A stretch of 64,000 nucleotides of DNA from Streptomyces sp. DG2A-72. GTDB taxonomy: Bacteria; Actinomycetota; Actinomycetes; Streptomycetales; Streptomycetaceae. Both the position numbers and the translations under genes were made by a program. Of this stretch, positions 1 through 11,000 are shown piece after piece. Under the pieces are notes generated by a model. The model was given only the letters and a program-made list of their open reading frames with translations. It did no database searches and was not told the DNA's origin. The DNA lies in NCBI RefSeq assembly GCF_030499575.1, contig NZ_JASTLC010000001.1:1-64000 (forward strand). Direction: 5' to 3'. Numbering within the stretch: the first letter of the stretch is position 1; each line of letters opens with the position of its first letter.

Positions 1-170
1 AGGGCGTCGGCGGCGCGGCCAAGCCCTCGGAGCAGGCGGTGGCGACTGCGGCATCGCCCTGCTGGACCCGGGCGCCCCGCACGACATCGCGCACGTACAC
101 AGGCGGTGGGCCGCGGCCGGGGTGCTGCCCCTGCCGAACGCGCCCCGCCCCGGAAGGGAACGAGGAATGA
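1..170 (+). pseudogene. phosphomevalonate kinase, C-terminal end (partial, frame-broken)
   Basis: This is the last part of a GHMP-family phosphomevalonate kinase, which phosphorylates phosphomevalonate to the diphosphate in the mevalonate pathway. The visible sequence reads GGAAKPS, then after a one-base shift near position 30 GAGGGDCGIALLD and finally HRRWAAAGVLPL, which matches the C-terminal glycine-rich motif of the family. A second shift is needed before the expected stop at 168-170, which would overlap the next gene's ATG as ATGA. The upstream part lies outside the window. The assignment rests on these motifs and on the gene order known from Streptomyces mevalonate clusters such as that of strain CL190. 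Confidence 0.7.
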
Positions 171-1247
171 GCGCTTCACGCAAGGATGACCACGTCCGGC
201 TCGCCATGGAGCAGCAGCATGCTCACACCGGACACAACCAGTTCGACGAGGTGTCGTTCGTCCACCACGCCCTGGCCGGCATCGACCGGCCGGAGGTGTC
301 CCTGGCCACGACCTTCGCCGCATCACCTGGCAGGCGCCGCTCTACATCAACGCGATGACCGGCGGCAGCGTCAAGACCGGTGCCATCAACCGGGATCTGG
401 CCACCGCCGCCCGGGAGACGGGGCTGGCCATCGCGTCGGGATCCATGCACGCCTACTTCAAGGACCCCGGCTGCGCGGACACCTTCCGGGTCCTGCGCCG
501 GCACAACCCGCACGGGTTCGTCCTGGCGATGCTTAATGCCACCTGCTCGGTCGACAACGCGCGGCGCGCCATCGACCTGCTCCAGGCCAACGCCCTGGAT
601 CCACATCAACACCGCCCAGGAAACGCCCATGCCGGAGGGCGACCGGTCGTTCGCGTCCTGGCCCGGGCAGATCGAAGAAGCATCCGCGGCGTCCGTCGAC
701 GTCCCCGGTGATCGTCAAGGAGGTCGGCAACGGGCTAGTCGGGCAGACCGCCTCTGCGGCTTGCGAACCTGGGGTGCGCGCGGCGGATCTCAGCGGCCGG
801 GGCGGCACGGACTTCGCCCGCATCGAGAACGGCCGCCGCGAAGTCGCCGACTACGCCTTCCTGCACGGCTGGGGCAGTCCACCGCCGCCTGTCTGCTGGA
901 CGCGAGCGATGCCGGCCGGCCCGTCCTGGCCTCCGGGGTGCGCCACCCCCGGACGTCGCCCGCGCGCTGGCGCTCGGCGCCGTTGCCGTCGGCTCGTCCG
1001 GGGCTTCCTGCGCACCCTGCTCGACCACGACGTCTTTGCGCTGATCGCGCAGATCTCTAAGGTGGCTCGACCAGCTCGCGGCACTGCAGACCATGCTCGG
1101 CGCGCGTACCCCCGCCGACCTCACCCGCTGCGACCTGCTGCTGCACGGCACCCTGCGCACGCTGACCGGGGCATCGACACACGGCGGCTCGCCCAGCGTT
1201 CCAGCTCCATCGACGCCCTTACCGAGATGACGGGAAGCACACGATGA
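167..1247 (+). pseudogene. fni: type 2 isopentenyl-diphosphate isomerase, multiply frameshifted
   Basis: Type 2 IPP isomerase is an FMN- and NADPH-dependent enzyme that interconverts IPP and DMAPP. The start ATG at 167 gives MSASRKDDHVRLAMEQ and QFDEVSFVHHALAGIDRP. After a break near 318 come INAMTGGS, RDLATAARETG and ASGSMHAYFKDP. Later frames supply IHINTAQETPMPEGDRSFA, VIVKEVGNG, SGRGGTDFARIENGRRE and, at the end, GIDTRRLAQRSSSI. Together these cover the whole normal length of about 360 residues in order, but at least six frame changes are needed. The stop overlaps the HMG-CoA reductase start as ATGA, so the operon layout is preserved. As written it cannot make a functional enzyme unless the indels are sequencing errors. 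Confidence 0.85.
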
Positions 1248-2301
1248 CCGAAGCACACGCGATAGCCGGGGTCCCGATGAAGTGGGTGGGGCCCCTTCGT
1301 ATTTCCGGGAACGTCGCCACCACCGAGACCCACGTGCCGCTGGCCACCTACGAGTCGCCGCTGTGGCCCTCCGTGGGCCGGGGGGCGAGGTGTCCAGGCT
1401 GGCCGAGCAGGGCATCGTCGCCACCCTCGTCGACGAGCGGATGACCCGTTTGGTGCTCGTCGAGGCCAGTAACGCGCAGACCGCGCACACCGCCGCGCGG
1501 ATGATCGAGGCACGCATCGACGAGCTGCGCGAGCGGAGGTGGTGCGCGGCTGCAGCAGGTTCGCCCAGCTGATCGGCATCCGGCACGAGATCACGGCCAA
1601 CCTGCTGTTCATCCGGTTCGAGTTCTCCACCGGCGACGCCTCCGGGCACAACATGGCGACGCTGGCGTCCGACGCGCTGCTGGGGCACCTGCTGCAGACC
1701 GTTCCCGGCATCGCCTACGGATCGATCTCCGGGAACTACTGCACGGACAAGAAGGCCACCGCGATCAACGGCATCCTCGGCCGCGGCAAGAACGTGGTCA
1801 CGGAACTGCTCGGCGCCGTGGGAGGCGGTGGAGGGCGTCCTGCACACGACGGCCGCGAAGATCGTCGAGCTGAACATCCGCAAGAACCTGCTCGGCACCC
1901 TGCTCGCCGGCGGATCCGCTCGGCGAACGCCCACTACGCGACACGCTGCTCGCGTTCTACCTGGCCACGGGCCAGGACGCGGCCAACATCATCGAAGGCT
2001 CGCAGGGCGTCGTCATGGCCGAGGACCGCGGCGGCGACCTCTATTTCTCCTGCACGCTGCCCAACCTGATCGTGGGCTCCGTCGGCAACGGCAAGGGCCT
2101 CGCCTTCGTGGAGACGAACCTGACCGGCTCGGCTGCCGGGCCGAAGCGTGCGCCCGGCGAGAACGCGCGCCGGCTCGCCGTCATCGCCGCGGCCACCGTG
2201 CTGTGAACTCTCGCTGCTCGCGGCCCAGACGAACCCCGGTGAACTCATGCGCGCACGTGGCGCTGGAACGCGACAACACGACCGTAAAGGTAGGTGCATA
2301 G
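1244..2301 (+). pseudogene. HMG-CoA reductase (class I type), multiply frameshifted
   Basis: HMG-CoA reductase makes mevalonate from HMG-CoA using NADPH. Starting at ATG 1244 the sequence reads MTEAHAIAGVPMKWVGPLRI, then in successive frames GIVATLVDERMTR, VVRGCSRFAQLIGIRHEI, FRFEF-like residues followed by GDASGHNMATLASD, ISGNYCTDKKATAINGILG, KIVELNIRKNLLGTLLAGG and MAEDRGGDLYF. These include the conserved dimerisation and catalytic blocks (TDKKA; GDASGHNM binds the cofactor). The C-terminus ends NTTVKVGA with TAG at 2299-2301. At least five frame breaks occur, near 1390, 1545, 1820, 1915 and 2205. Its position between the isomerase and HMG-CoA synthase matches known Streptomyces mevalonate operons. 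Confidence 0.85.
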
Positions 2302-2303
2302 GC

Positions 2304-3463
2304 ATGTCCCTCTCCATCGGAATACACGATCTGTCGTTCGCGACAGCCGAGTTCGTCCTGCCGCACACGGCACTGGCCGCCTACAACGGCACCGAGATCG
2401 GCAAATACCATGTGGGCATCGGCCAGGAGTTGATGAAGATTCCGGCCGCCGACGAGGACATCGTGACCATGGGGGCGGCGGCGGCTGCGCCCGTCATCGC
2501 CCGGGACGGCAGCGACCGGATCCGCACGGTCGTGTTCGCCACCGAGTCCTCCATCGACCAGGCGAAGTCGGCCGGTGTGTACGTCCATTCCCTGCTCCAG
2601 CTGCCCTCGGCGACCCGGGTCGTGGAGCTGAAGCAGGCCTGCTACGGGGCGACGGCGGCCCTGCAGTTCGCCATCGGCCTGGTACGGCGTGATCCCGCGC
2701 AGCAGGTCCTCGTGATCGCCAGCGACGTCTCCAAGTACGAGCTGGACAGCCCCGGTGAGGCCACCCAGGGCGCGGCGGCGGTGGCCATGCCGGTCGGCGC
2801 GGATCCCGCCCTGGTGCGCATCGAGGACCCCTCCGGCCTGTTCACCGCCGACGTCATGGACTTCTGGCGGCCCAACTACCGGGATGCTGCTGGTCGACGG
2901 GCAGGAGTCGATCAAACGCGTATCTGCAGGCCGTCGAGGGCACCTGGAAGGACTACGCGGAGCAGGGCGGCCGCACGCTCGAGGAGTTCGCCGCGTTGCT
3001 ACCACCAGCCGTTCACGATGGCCTACAAGGCGCACCGCCACCTGCTGAACTACTGCGGCTACGACACCGACAAGGACGACATCGCGCGCGCCATCGCCCG
3101 CACCACGGCCTACAACACCGTGATCGGCAACAGCTACACCGCGTCGGTGGCCTCGCCCTCGCCGCGCTGCTCGACCAGGCAGACGACCTGACCGGCCGGC
3201 CCGTCGGCTTGTTCAGCTATCGTCCGCAGCGTCGCCGAGTTCTTCGCCGCCACCGTGGTCGCCGGCTACCGCGAGCACCTGCGCACCGGGCAGAACCGCC
3301 AGGCGATCGCCCGGCGCAAGCCCGTCGACTACGCCGGCTACCGCGCGCTGCACGCGCGGTCCTTCCCGACCGACGGCGGCCACCACGCCACCGAGGCACA
3401 GACCACCGGGCCCTTCCGGCTGGCCGGGTCAGCGGCCACAAGCGCCTCTACCAGACGCGCTAG
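2304..3463 (+). pseudogene. HMG-CoA synthase, multiply frameshifted
   Basis: HMG-CoA synthase condenses acetyl-CoA with acetoacetyl-CoA. The ATG at 2304 starts MSLSIGIHDLSFATAEFVLP and the first 190 codons are clean. They contain ATESSIDQAKSAG and the active-site cysteine motif ELKQACYGATAALQ, followed by VLVIASDVSKYEL and DFWRPNY. A shift near 2885 breaks the frame; YHQPF, MAYKAHRHLLNYCGYDTDKD and GNSYTASV follow in others, then VAEFFAATVVAGYREHLR, and the end SGHKRLYQTR at 3463. Length across the frames is the usual 385-390 residues. It begins two bases after the reductase stop, so the genes were one transcript. At least four indels are needed to restore it. Confidence 0.87.
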
Positions 3464-3605
3464 CAGCACCTTGAGTACCCCGTCGCGCTGCGTGGGCAGC
3501 CTTCTCGGCGGGTTCTGCGCAACGGTCTTAGTCATGGCCGCATACCTGCCGGCCTTTCACACCTGTGTTCACAGACCCATTAAGGATTAAGGGGAGGGCA
3601 CGCGC

Positions 3606-4642
3606 ATGAGGGATGTCAAGAACCTCGGTCCGGTGCCTGATGGGCCGGACCGGATCGTCGGCGCCATCGATGTCAGGATTCTCGGTACGGGCGCCTACGT
3701 GCCGCCAAGGGTCGTCTCCAACGACGAAGTCGGTGCGCCGGCCGGGGGTGGACGACGCCTGGGTCACCCGTAAGACCGCGATCCGCCAGCGGCGTTGGGC
3801 CGCCGTCGGGCAGGCCACCTCGGATCTGGCGACGGCCGCGGCGCGTGCCGCGATGGAGTCGGCCGGCATCACCGCCGAGCAGCTGTCCGTGATCGCGGTC
3901 GCCACGTCCACGCCGGACCGGCCCCAGCCGCCCACGGCGGCCTATGTCCAGCAAAACCTCGGCGTCGGCATGGCGGCGTTCGACGTCAACGCGGTGTGTT
4001 CCGGCACGGTGTTCGCGCTCTCCGCGGTCGGCAGCGTGATCCTGCGGCGGGGCGGCTATGCGCTGGTCATCGGCGCGGACGTGTACTCGCGCATCCTGAA
4101 CCCGGCCGACCGCAAGACGGTCGTGCTGTTCGGGGACGGCGCCGGCGCGATGGTCCTGGGCACGACCGAGAAGGGCCCGCTCGTGCGGCATGTCGCGCTG
4201 CACACGTTCGGTGACCTCTCGGGCCTGATCCAGGTGCCCGCGGGCGGCAGCCGGCTGCCCCTGGACCGGGCCGGCCTCGACGCGGGCCTGCAGTACTTCG
4301 CGATGGACGGGGCGGGAGGTGCGCCGCTTCGTCGTGGAGCAGCTGCCGCAGCTGGTCAAGGGATTCCTCCACGAGGCCGGTGTTGAGCCCGCCGACATCA
4401 GCCACGCTACCATCCCGCACCAGGCCAACGGCGTCATGCTCGACGAAGTCCTCACGGACCTGGCCATGCCCCGCGCCACCATGCACCGCACGCTGACCCA
4501 CTACGGCAACACGGGAGCCGCCTCCATCCCGATCACCCTGGACGCGGCCGCCCGCGCGGGCGCCTTCCGCCCGGGCGAGCTGATCCTCCTGGCCGGCTTC
4601 GGCGGGGGCATGGCGGCGAGTTTCGCGCTGGTCGAATGGTGA
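3606..4642 (+). pseudogene. nphT7: NphT7-like acetoacetyl-CoA synthase (KAS III family), two frame breaks
   Basis: NphT7 condenses acetyl-CoA with malonyl-CoA to acetoacetyl-CoA, feeding HMG-CoA synthase. The start at 3606 follows a GGGAGGG ribosome site. An N-terminal stretch leads into VRILGTGAYVPPRVVSNDEV, then after a shift near 3745 comes a long clean run with VIAVATSTPDRPQPPTA, the active-site cysteine in DVNAVCSGTVFALS and LFGDGAGAMVLG. A second shift near 4315 leads to EVRRFVVEQLPQL, the catalytic His in IPHQANGVM and Asn in HYGNTGAAS, ending SFALVEW. Cys, His and Asn are all present. NphT7 lies next to HMG-CoA synthase in the CL190 cluster, which supports the call. The N-terminus is about 20 residues longer than the CL190 protein. 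Confidence 0.88.
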
Positions 4643-4781
4643 AGAGGCCCTGGAAAACGGCTCAAGAGACAGTTGCACGGCCACCCGACGGCCTTCCTCG
4701 CATCATATTCTCCTCTCGTCGTGCTCCATTTGGCCGGTACCTCCACCGACACATCCTGCTTCGGCAAGAAGGAAGTGGCAC

Positions 4782-5065
4782 ATGACAGGCAATCTGAAGC
4801 CCCTGGAGATCGTTCTGATAGTTGCTCGCATCGCGCTGCTTTTCGGCGCGAAGAAGCTCCCGGAAATGGCCCGGTCGCTCGGCAAGTCCGGCTCGCATTC
4901 TCAAGAGCGAGGCCAAGGCGATGAAGAAGGACGACGAGGCGGCGGCGATGGCGCACAACCCCGCTGAGGCCGCCGGGCAGGCCGCGCCCCGCACCCTGAA
5001 GGCCGCGCCAGGACGCGACGGGCTCCCGTGCGGTGACCGAGCCGCGCCACACCATCCACAGCTGA
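4782..5065 (+). pseudogene. tatA: TatA-like twin-arginine translocase subunit, frame-broken
   Basis: TatA forms the protein-conducting oligomer of the twin-arginine translocase in the membrane. From ATG 4782, behind an AAGGAAG ribosome site, the sequence reads MTGNLKPLEIVLIVARIALL followed by FGAKKLPEMARSLGKS. This is one membrane helix, the FGxxKLP hinge and the start of the amphipathic helix. A shift near 4890 continues it as ARILKSEAKAMKKD, and a second near 5018 gives a tail ending EPRHTIHS with TGA at 5063-5065. The expected length is about 95 residues. tatC follows directly, the usual order in Streptomyces. That these copies sit downstream of mevalonate genes is unusual. Confidence 0.82.
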
Positions 5066-5108
5066 CGCCGCGTTCCGACGGCCGCCGCACGAGACGGAGG
5101 AACGTGGG

Positions 5109-6061
5109 GTGCTCAAGACTGCCCGCAAGCAGGACAAGAACGCCGAGGGGCGCATGCCCCTCGCGGAGCACTGCGCGAGCTGCGTAACCGGCTGCTGAAG
5201 TCGGTCCTGGGCGTCCTGGTCGTCACGGTCGTCGCCGCTGTCTTCTACAAGGAACTGATCCACTTCCTGCTGAGGCCGATCCTGGACTCCGTGGGCTGTG
5301 CGGACCGCTCGCGCCGGCAGGTGAGTGGCGTGCCGTGCGCCGACATGACCGTCAACGGGCTCATCGCGCCCTTCTCGATCGCGCTCAAGGTCTCGCTCAT
5401 GTCCGGCGTGGGCCGGCATCGCCGATCTGGCTCTACCAGCTGTGGGCCTTCATGGCTCCCGGCCTGCACACCCGTGAGAGGAAGTACGCGCTGGCCTTCG
5501 TCGGCGCCGGTGTGCCGCTGTTCCTCGGCGGTGCCGTGCTCGCCTACGTGATTCTTCCGCAACACCCGCGACCGTCCTTTTGGGGCTTCACCCCCCAGGA
5601 CACCAGAATCTGCTCCCGGTCGACGACTACCTCTGCAACTGGTGACCGCATGGTGATCGTCTTCGGGCTCGCCTTCGAGCTGCCGCTGCTGCTCGTGCTG
5701 CTCAACATCACCAAAGTGCTGACCGGGAAGCGGCTGGCCGGCTGGTGGCGCGGCATGCTCATGGGCATCGCCCTGTTCTCCGCGTTCGCCACGCCGACCG
5801 GGTGACCCGCTGACCATGCTGTCGCTGGCCGCCCCGATCGCGCTCCTGTGCGTCATCGCGCTGGTCATCTGCCTGCTCAACGACAGACGCCGCGCCCGCA
5901 ACGACCCCGACGCCGGCCTGGGCGACGACGAAGCGTCCCCCCTCGGCCTCTGCCCGCAGGACGTGGACGCGGCCGAGCTGGTGTACGCGGCACCGCACGT
6001 CACCGCGCAGGCCGGCCCGGACCAGGAGCGGCGGCTGAACGGCCACGACGACATCACCTGA
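5109..6061 (+). pseudogene. tatC: TatC twin-arginine translocase subunit, multiply frameshifted
   Basis: TatC is the six-helix membrane protein that recognises twin-arginine signal peptides. A GTG start at 5109 gives VLKTARKQDKNAEGRMPLAEH, then RELRNRLLKSVLGVLVVTV and FYKELIHFL in the next frame. Further frames supply TVNGLIAPFSIALKVSLMSG, LYQLWAFMAPGLH, RMVIVFGLAFELPLLLVLLN and WWRGMLMGIALFSAFATPTG, ending NDRRRARNDPDAGL and NGHDDIT with TGA at 6061. All major TatC helices can be identified in order over a normal length near 310 residues. At least five indels are present, including a scrambled stretch around 5580-5645. A hairpin terminator follows 45 bases downstream. Confidence 0.85.
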
Positions 6062-6104
6062 CGGGCCGCGGCGGTGACCAGCAGTCCCCGCGGTGACGAA
6101 GCAA

Positions 6105-6128
6105 GGCCGCCCCGTGGCCCGGGCGGCC
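6105..6128 (+). terminator. hairpin after tatC
   Basis: GGCCGCCC at 6105-6112 pairs with GGGCGGCC at 6121-6128 around an eight-base loop, just past the tatC stop. It lacks a clear T tract, as is common in Streptomyces, so it is a probable but not certain terminator. Confidence 0.45.
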
Positions 6129-6463
6129 GAAAGGGGTCACGCCTTGCGCAGCGGCCGCCATGTCACGACCTGCACCGCCGTGTCCGCCCCGCACCTGCTG
6201 GTCGCTGCGCCCGGGATGCTGCTCGGACAGCTCGCCTGCCCGCCGGCGTCCGCGCTCGCCGGGATCGGACGGTTCGCCGTGCCGCGTCCCGTGCGCCGGC
6301 CGCCGCCGGCCCCCGGCACGTTCGCAATCCGGCCGGCGCGTTCAGCGACCGGGGCCGCACGGTGAGAGCGATCACGCACGACCGGGGGTTCCCGGGAGAC
6401 ACAGGCATGCTCCGCGCAGTGCCCGCACGCTGGTCCACCGCCCCTGACACAAAGGTTGCAGCC
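6129..6463. other. no gene recognised
   Basis: About 335 bases of very high G+C sequence between the tatC hairpin and the nitroreductase. Several frames stay open but none shows a recognisable domain, a convincing ribosome site or codon pattern. It may hold the nitroreductase promoter. Confidence 0.4.
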
Positions 6464-7080
6464 ATGTCGCTTGTCCTTGGCACCACCGCCCAGAACCTCC
6501 TGTTCCGGGAGGCCAGAACCGCCAACACGTTCACCGACGAGCCGGTGACCGAGCAGCAGGTCCAGGCGATCTACGACTTGGTCAAGTACGGCCCGACCGC
6601 CTTCAACCAGGCCCCGCTGCGCATCGCCCTCGGTCCGCTCCCGCCAGAGGCCCGCGGCCGCCCTGGCGCAGCACATGGCCAGGGCCAACCGCGCGACGAC
6701 CGCCACTGCCCCGCTGGTCGCGATCCTCTCCGTGGACAACGAGTTCCACGAGGAGCTGCCCAAGCTGCTCCCACACTTGCCCAGCAGGTCAAGGACATGC
6801 TCTACGCCGAGCGCCCGGTCCGCGAGCGGTCCGCCCTGGTCAACGGCGCCCTGCAGGCCGCGTACTTCATCATGGGCGTCCGCTCCGCCGGCCTGGCCGC
6901 CGGCCCGATGGCCAGGGTTTCGACTTCGCCGGCGTGCAGAAGGACTTCCTCGGCCGCGCAGCCATGGCCCCGCCTGCAGTGTCCTCGTCAACATCGGCAA
7001 GCCGGGCCCGGACGCCTGGGTGCCGCGCTCCCCGCGGCTGGACATCGACGAGGTGCCATCACCACCGTCTGGACCGGCCG
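6464..7080 (+). pseudogene. nitroreductase-family (RutE-like) oxidoreductase, frameshifted
   Basis: The family uses FMN and NAD(P)H to reduce small carbonyl or nitro compounds; RutE-type members reduce malonic semialdehyde. The ATG at 6464 starts MSLVLGTTAQNLLFREARTA, followed by TFTDEPVTEQQVQAIYDLVK and YGPTAFNQAPLRI, the FMN-binding N-terminus. A break near 6640 moves the frame: HMARANRATTATAPLVAILS, VDNEFHEELPKLLPH, then SALVNGALQAAYFIMGVRSA, then VNIGKPGPDAWVPRSPRLD. These fit a protein of about 195 residues. The true 3' end is unclear because the last frame runs on without a stop near the expected C-terminus. Substrate cannot be inferred. Confidence 0.75.
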
Positions 7081-8008
7081 GCCCGGCCGGTGGTCGGCTG
7101 CCGTCAAAGACCCGCCGTCCGGCGCGGTACGTCCGGCCACAGCTCACGGGCGAGCTGCCGCTCCGTCCTCGAGAGCGGCAGGTCCGCGCGCAATCGCTGC
7201 GCGGGGTGGGCGGGGCGGGCGGGCCTTGCCCGGGCGTGTGCGAAGGGATCCTGGAGTGCACGAGGCCGAAGAGGGGCCGCCCGCCGCGTCATACGCCTCG
7301 GGGCCGGCGTGGATGGCCCCGGAGGTCACCAGGGACCGCCACAGCGGGCGCAGGCAATGGTCCGCCATCGCCTGCCGGCCGCGACGCAACAACCGTTTCA
7401 TGACCGCTCCCTGCACCTTCGCTCGCGGCTGTCTTCGCAGGCTGTCAAGGTCCACTCGCACCTCGGTCGAGGATGCCCGGGCCGCAGCGACTCGCCTCGC
7501 CGCCCGGGCCGTCCTGGCAATCAGTCGCACACCGCGCACGACGTGGGGCTCCCAAGGTGTCGTCTTCGTCGATTCCGGCAAGCCGGAGCGGCGGGACGTG
7601 CGGCAGGGAAAGATCCATCCGCTCGTTGGGCATCCTGCTGCCCTCTTCTGCGTGTCGTACATCCGATCCTCCTGTCCGGCCGGCTCACGTGGGGTGGCGG
7701 CCGGGCTTGTACGGCCGCCGGCCGTGACGCCGGCGCCGTGCATGAGGCTCCCGACGGCTCAGAGCTCCTGCGGACGAGTCCGGCAACCGGGCGGGGGCCG
7801 CCCGTGCATCAGCCACCCTGCACAACGTCACACGAAAAACGCTCGAAAAGCGGTGGGGAAAACGCTTGAGGAGCGGTGGGGAAAACGGCGGGCAGGCAGC
7901 GCCCCGGCGGGCACCGGGCGCACCCCGGGGTGCGGCTGCCCCGCAGCCGCGGCCGTCGGGCACGCGTGCGGGGCCGCCCCCCCGGGGTGCCCCTCGCGCC
8001 GTCGGCGT
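7081..8008. other. gene-poor stretch, no gene recognised
   Basis: About 930 bases between the nitroreductase and the convergent NRPS-like gene. Long open frames exist on both strands, as expected for this base composition, but none carries a domain I recognise. A minus-strand frame at 7445-7633 begins MPNERMDLSLPHVPPLR and might be a small protein or fragment. The direct repeats of AACGCT/GGTGGGGAAAACG near 7847-7890 are short and of unknown role. Confidence 0.4.
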
Positions 8009-11000
8009 CAGATGGCCCCTTCGGTGGCGGCCTTCAGGGCTCCGGCCAGATCGCGGGCCCGCTCCCACTCGTCTGCCGTCGCACCGGCGAGTACCACCCG
8101 CGGCGGGCGGCCGCCGTCCGCCGCGATGCGCCGGGCGATGTCACAGGCGCGGGCGCCGGCTTCGGAGAATCCGCCGAGCAGCAGGGATTGGTCCCTGCCG
8201 AGCGCGGTGAGGGCGGGCTGTGCGCCGTCAGGGTCGGCTTCGGCGGGGAGCACCAGCAGTTCCTGGGGGCCCGGATAGGCGTGGGCCAGCAGGTCGTAGC
8301 AGGTCGGGGGGCGCCCGGCGGCGGTATCAGGGCAGATCGTCCCCCGCCTGGTCCTGGCGCGCCGCGCGCAGGGTGACCAAGGGGGTGTCCTGGCCGTCCC
8401 TGAAGGCGTCGGCCATGAGGGGTACGGTGCTGCCCTCAAGGAACTGCAGGGCTTCTTCGACCGTGGTGGACTCGTCCGCCCACAGGGGAAGTTCACGCAG
8501 CAGCAGGGCACTGTGCGCCAGCAGCGCGCCGGCCGCCTCCTCCCCGAGCTGGGCCCGGTTGTGTACCTCCGTGAGGACCAGGCCGCCCGCGCTGTCGTGG
8601 TGGGCCAGCAGCCCGACGGGGAGCACGGAGGTGGGCGGGCAGGATGCCGGGAACTCGGCCCGCAGACCGTGGGCGGCGAGTTCGGCCTCCAGGCCTTCCA
8701 CCGGATGGGGCGGATCCTCGAAGGCGATGACGGTGTCGGCGTCCACGCTGCTGTGGCTCCAGGCGCGGATCCAGTCGGCGGGTACCCATTCGTATGCGGA
8801 CATCTCCATGGCGCGGTCGCGCAGTTGCCGCAGCAGACGCGGCACGGTGCCCGCCGGGTCCACCTCGACGGTCATGGGGAGCGGGTTGTGCAGCGGCCCC
8901 GGTATCCGGGCCGCGCCGTCCAGCGGTATGCCGCGTCCCGACACCGTCACCGCGAAGCAGACGGGGGCCGCTTTGGTGGCGCCGGAGGCCCAGTAGATCA
9001 GCATGGCCCAGACGGCCTGCAGCACGCTGCTCTCGGCCGTGCCCCAGGTGCCGGCCCAGCGGGCGAGGCGGGCGGTGTCGGCGGGATCCAGGCGGAGCCG
9101 GGCGCGGCCGGCGCCGGTCAGGCCGGTGGCGGCGGGCCGGCCGGGCCGCCGAGGCCGCACCGTCGGGGGGCGCGCTGCGCGCCCAGAACCCGCGGGCGGG
9201 CTCCGGGTTCTGGGCCGCGACCCAGGCCGTGTAGTCGCGCAGGTCGGGGCGGCGCTCACCGCCGGGCAGGACGCCGCCGGCGAGATAGGCGCGGTAGAGC
9301 CGCGCAGCAGGATGTGCGCGCTCCAGGTGTCGAGCAGGGCCCGGTGGTGCTGACCAGGATCCGGGGTGGGGGCGATGGCGGGGGCGGGCGGGGTCCGCTG
9401 CGCCTCCAGCAGGGTGAGGCGCAGCAGTGCGGGGCAGTGCAGGTCGAAGCCGCGCAGCCGGTCCCGCTCGAGGAAGGGGTGCCAGTCGTCGTCGCTGATG
9501 GCCCGGCGGGTGATCTCGGGCGTGACCCGGTCGTGCACCACGAGCAGCGGTTCGCCGCCGCCGGTGAACGCGGTGCGCAGCACCGTCTCGCGGTCGAAGA
9601 CCGACTGCCAGGCTGCGGCGAAGCGGCCGGCGTCGAGCGGGCCGTGCCAGAGCCATACGAGCTGCTCGACATCGGCGTCCGGTGCCGGGCCGTCCCTCGC
9701 CGCCCGTGTACAGCGCCGACTGCTGGGGGGTGGCCCGCAAGACGAGCGGAGCCGGGGTGGCGGGCTCGTCGGCCAGTTCTGCCAGCAGATCCTGCAGCAG
9801 GTCCTTGAGGGCGGCCACCGATGTGTCGGTGACGCCGTGGGCCGGGGCGGTGGCCCAGTCGAGAGTGATGTGCAGCCGGCCGTCGGCGAGCTGGGCCCCG
9901 GCCTCGACACGGTGCAGGGGCCGGCCCGGCGCGCCGGCGCGCGCGGGGCGGGCGGAGCCGGGCAGCAGTTCGCCGGGGGCCGGGCACGGTCAGACACGTC
10001 CGGGCGGGCGGCAGTTGCGCGCAGCCGGCGCCGCGAGCAGCGGATCGGGGCTCCACTCGCGGCAGGCTCCGAAGTCGCGCCGCCCGGGCGCCGCCCGCGC
10101 AGTCGGCCAAGGGGCCGGCCAGAGCGGTCAGTTGGCGAAGCGGGTCGAGGCCTTGGTCCGGTGTGAGATGGACCGGGTAGGGGTCGGGTGAGCCGGCCCA
10201 CGCGGGTGTCGTAGGCTCCGCCGGCCGCTGCGGGGGTCGCTGCGTACGTCGAAGCTGACCTCATCGGATCCCTGCCAGCGGGCAAGGGCGAGGGCGAACA
10301 CGCCGGTCAGCACCTGTGCGGGGGTCAGCGCGAGCCGCCGGGCCAGGACCTGGACGATCCGCTCGGTGTGGTCCTCGTCCAGGACGAACCCGGTGCGGCG
10401 GGCCTCCCCAAGCCCGGCCGTGCGGGCGGGCGCCGGGGCGGCGTCGGGCGCATCGCCCGGCCTGGCCGGCGGGGCGGGCCGGCGGGAAACGCCCGCCCGC
10501 TGCCTGCGCCCGGCGACCAGGCTCCAGCGCCGCGCCTCGGCGGGGTCACGGGCCAGCTCCCGCAGTTCGCCGATCCAGTCGGCCAGGCCGTCGGGCCGGT
10601 GCTGCGGCCGCGCCGGACGTCCGGCACCAACCGCGTCGAGGGCGGCGGCCAGGTCGTCGAGCAGGATGCGCCAGGACGCGGCGTCCACGGCGAGCTCATG
10701 CGCGACCACGGCAAGCCGGTCGGCACGCGGTCCGGCCGGACGGCGGTCCCTGGCGAGCAGCGCCCGCAGCTGGATGCCGGCGCGCGCGTCGAGCGTGCGG
10801 CCGGTGAAGTCCACAGCCGCGCCGAAGTCGGCCTCGTTGGTGAACTCCCTCTCCACCAGCGGCGACCCTGGTGACCTGCCGCCCCGTCCTGGGCCTGGGC
10901 GGTGAGCCGGCCGTCCGGGCCGCAGATGCGGGCAGCGCAGCTGAGGGTGGGCGGCCAGGACGGCACCCAGGGCCTCGCGCAGCGCGCTCGCGTCCGGCAC

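Noticed and set aside
7847..7890. Repeated GGTGGGGAAAACG motif as a possible regulatory array
   Set aside because: Only two or three short copies, no linked gene, and no known site of this kind.
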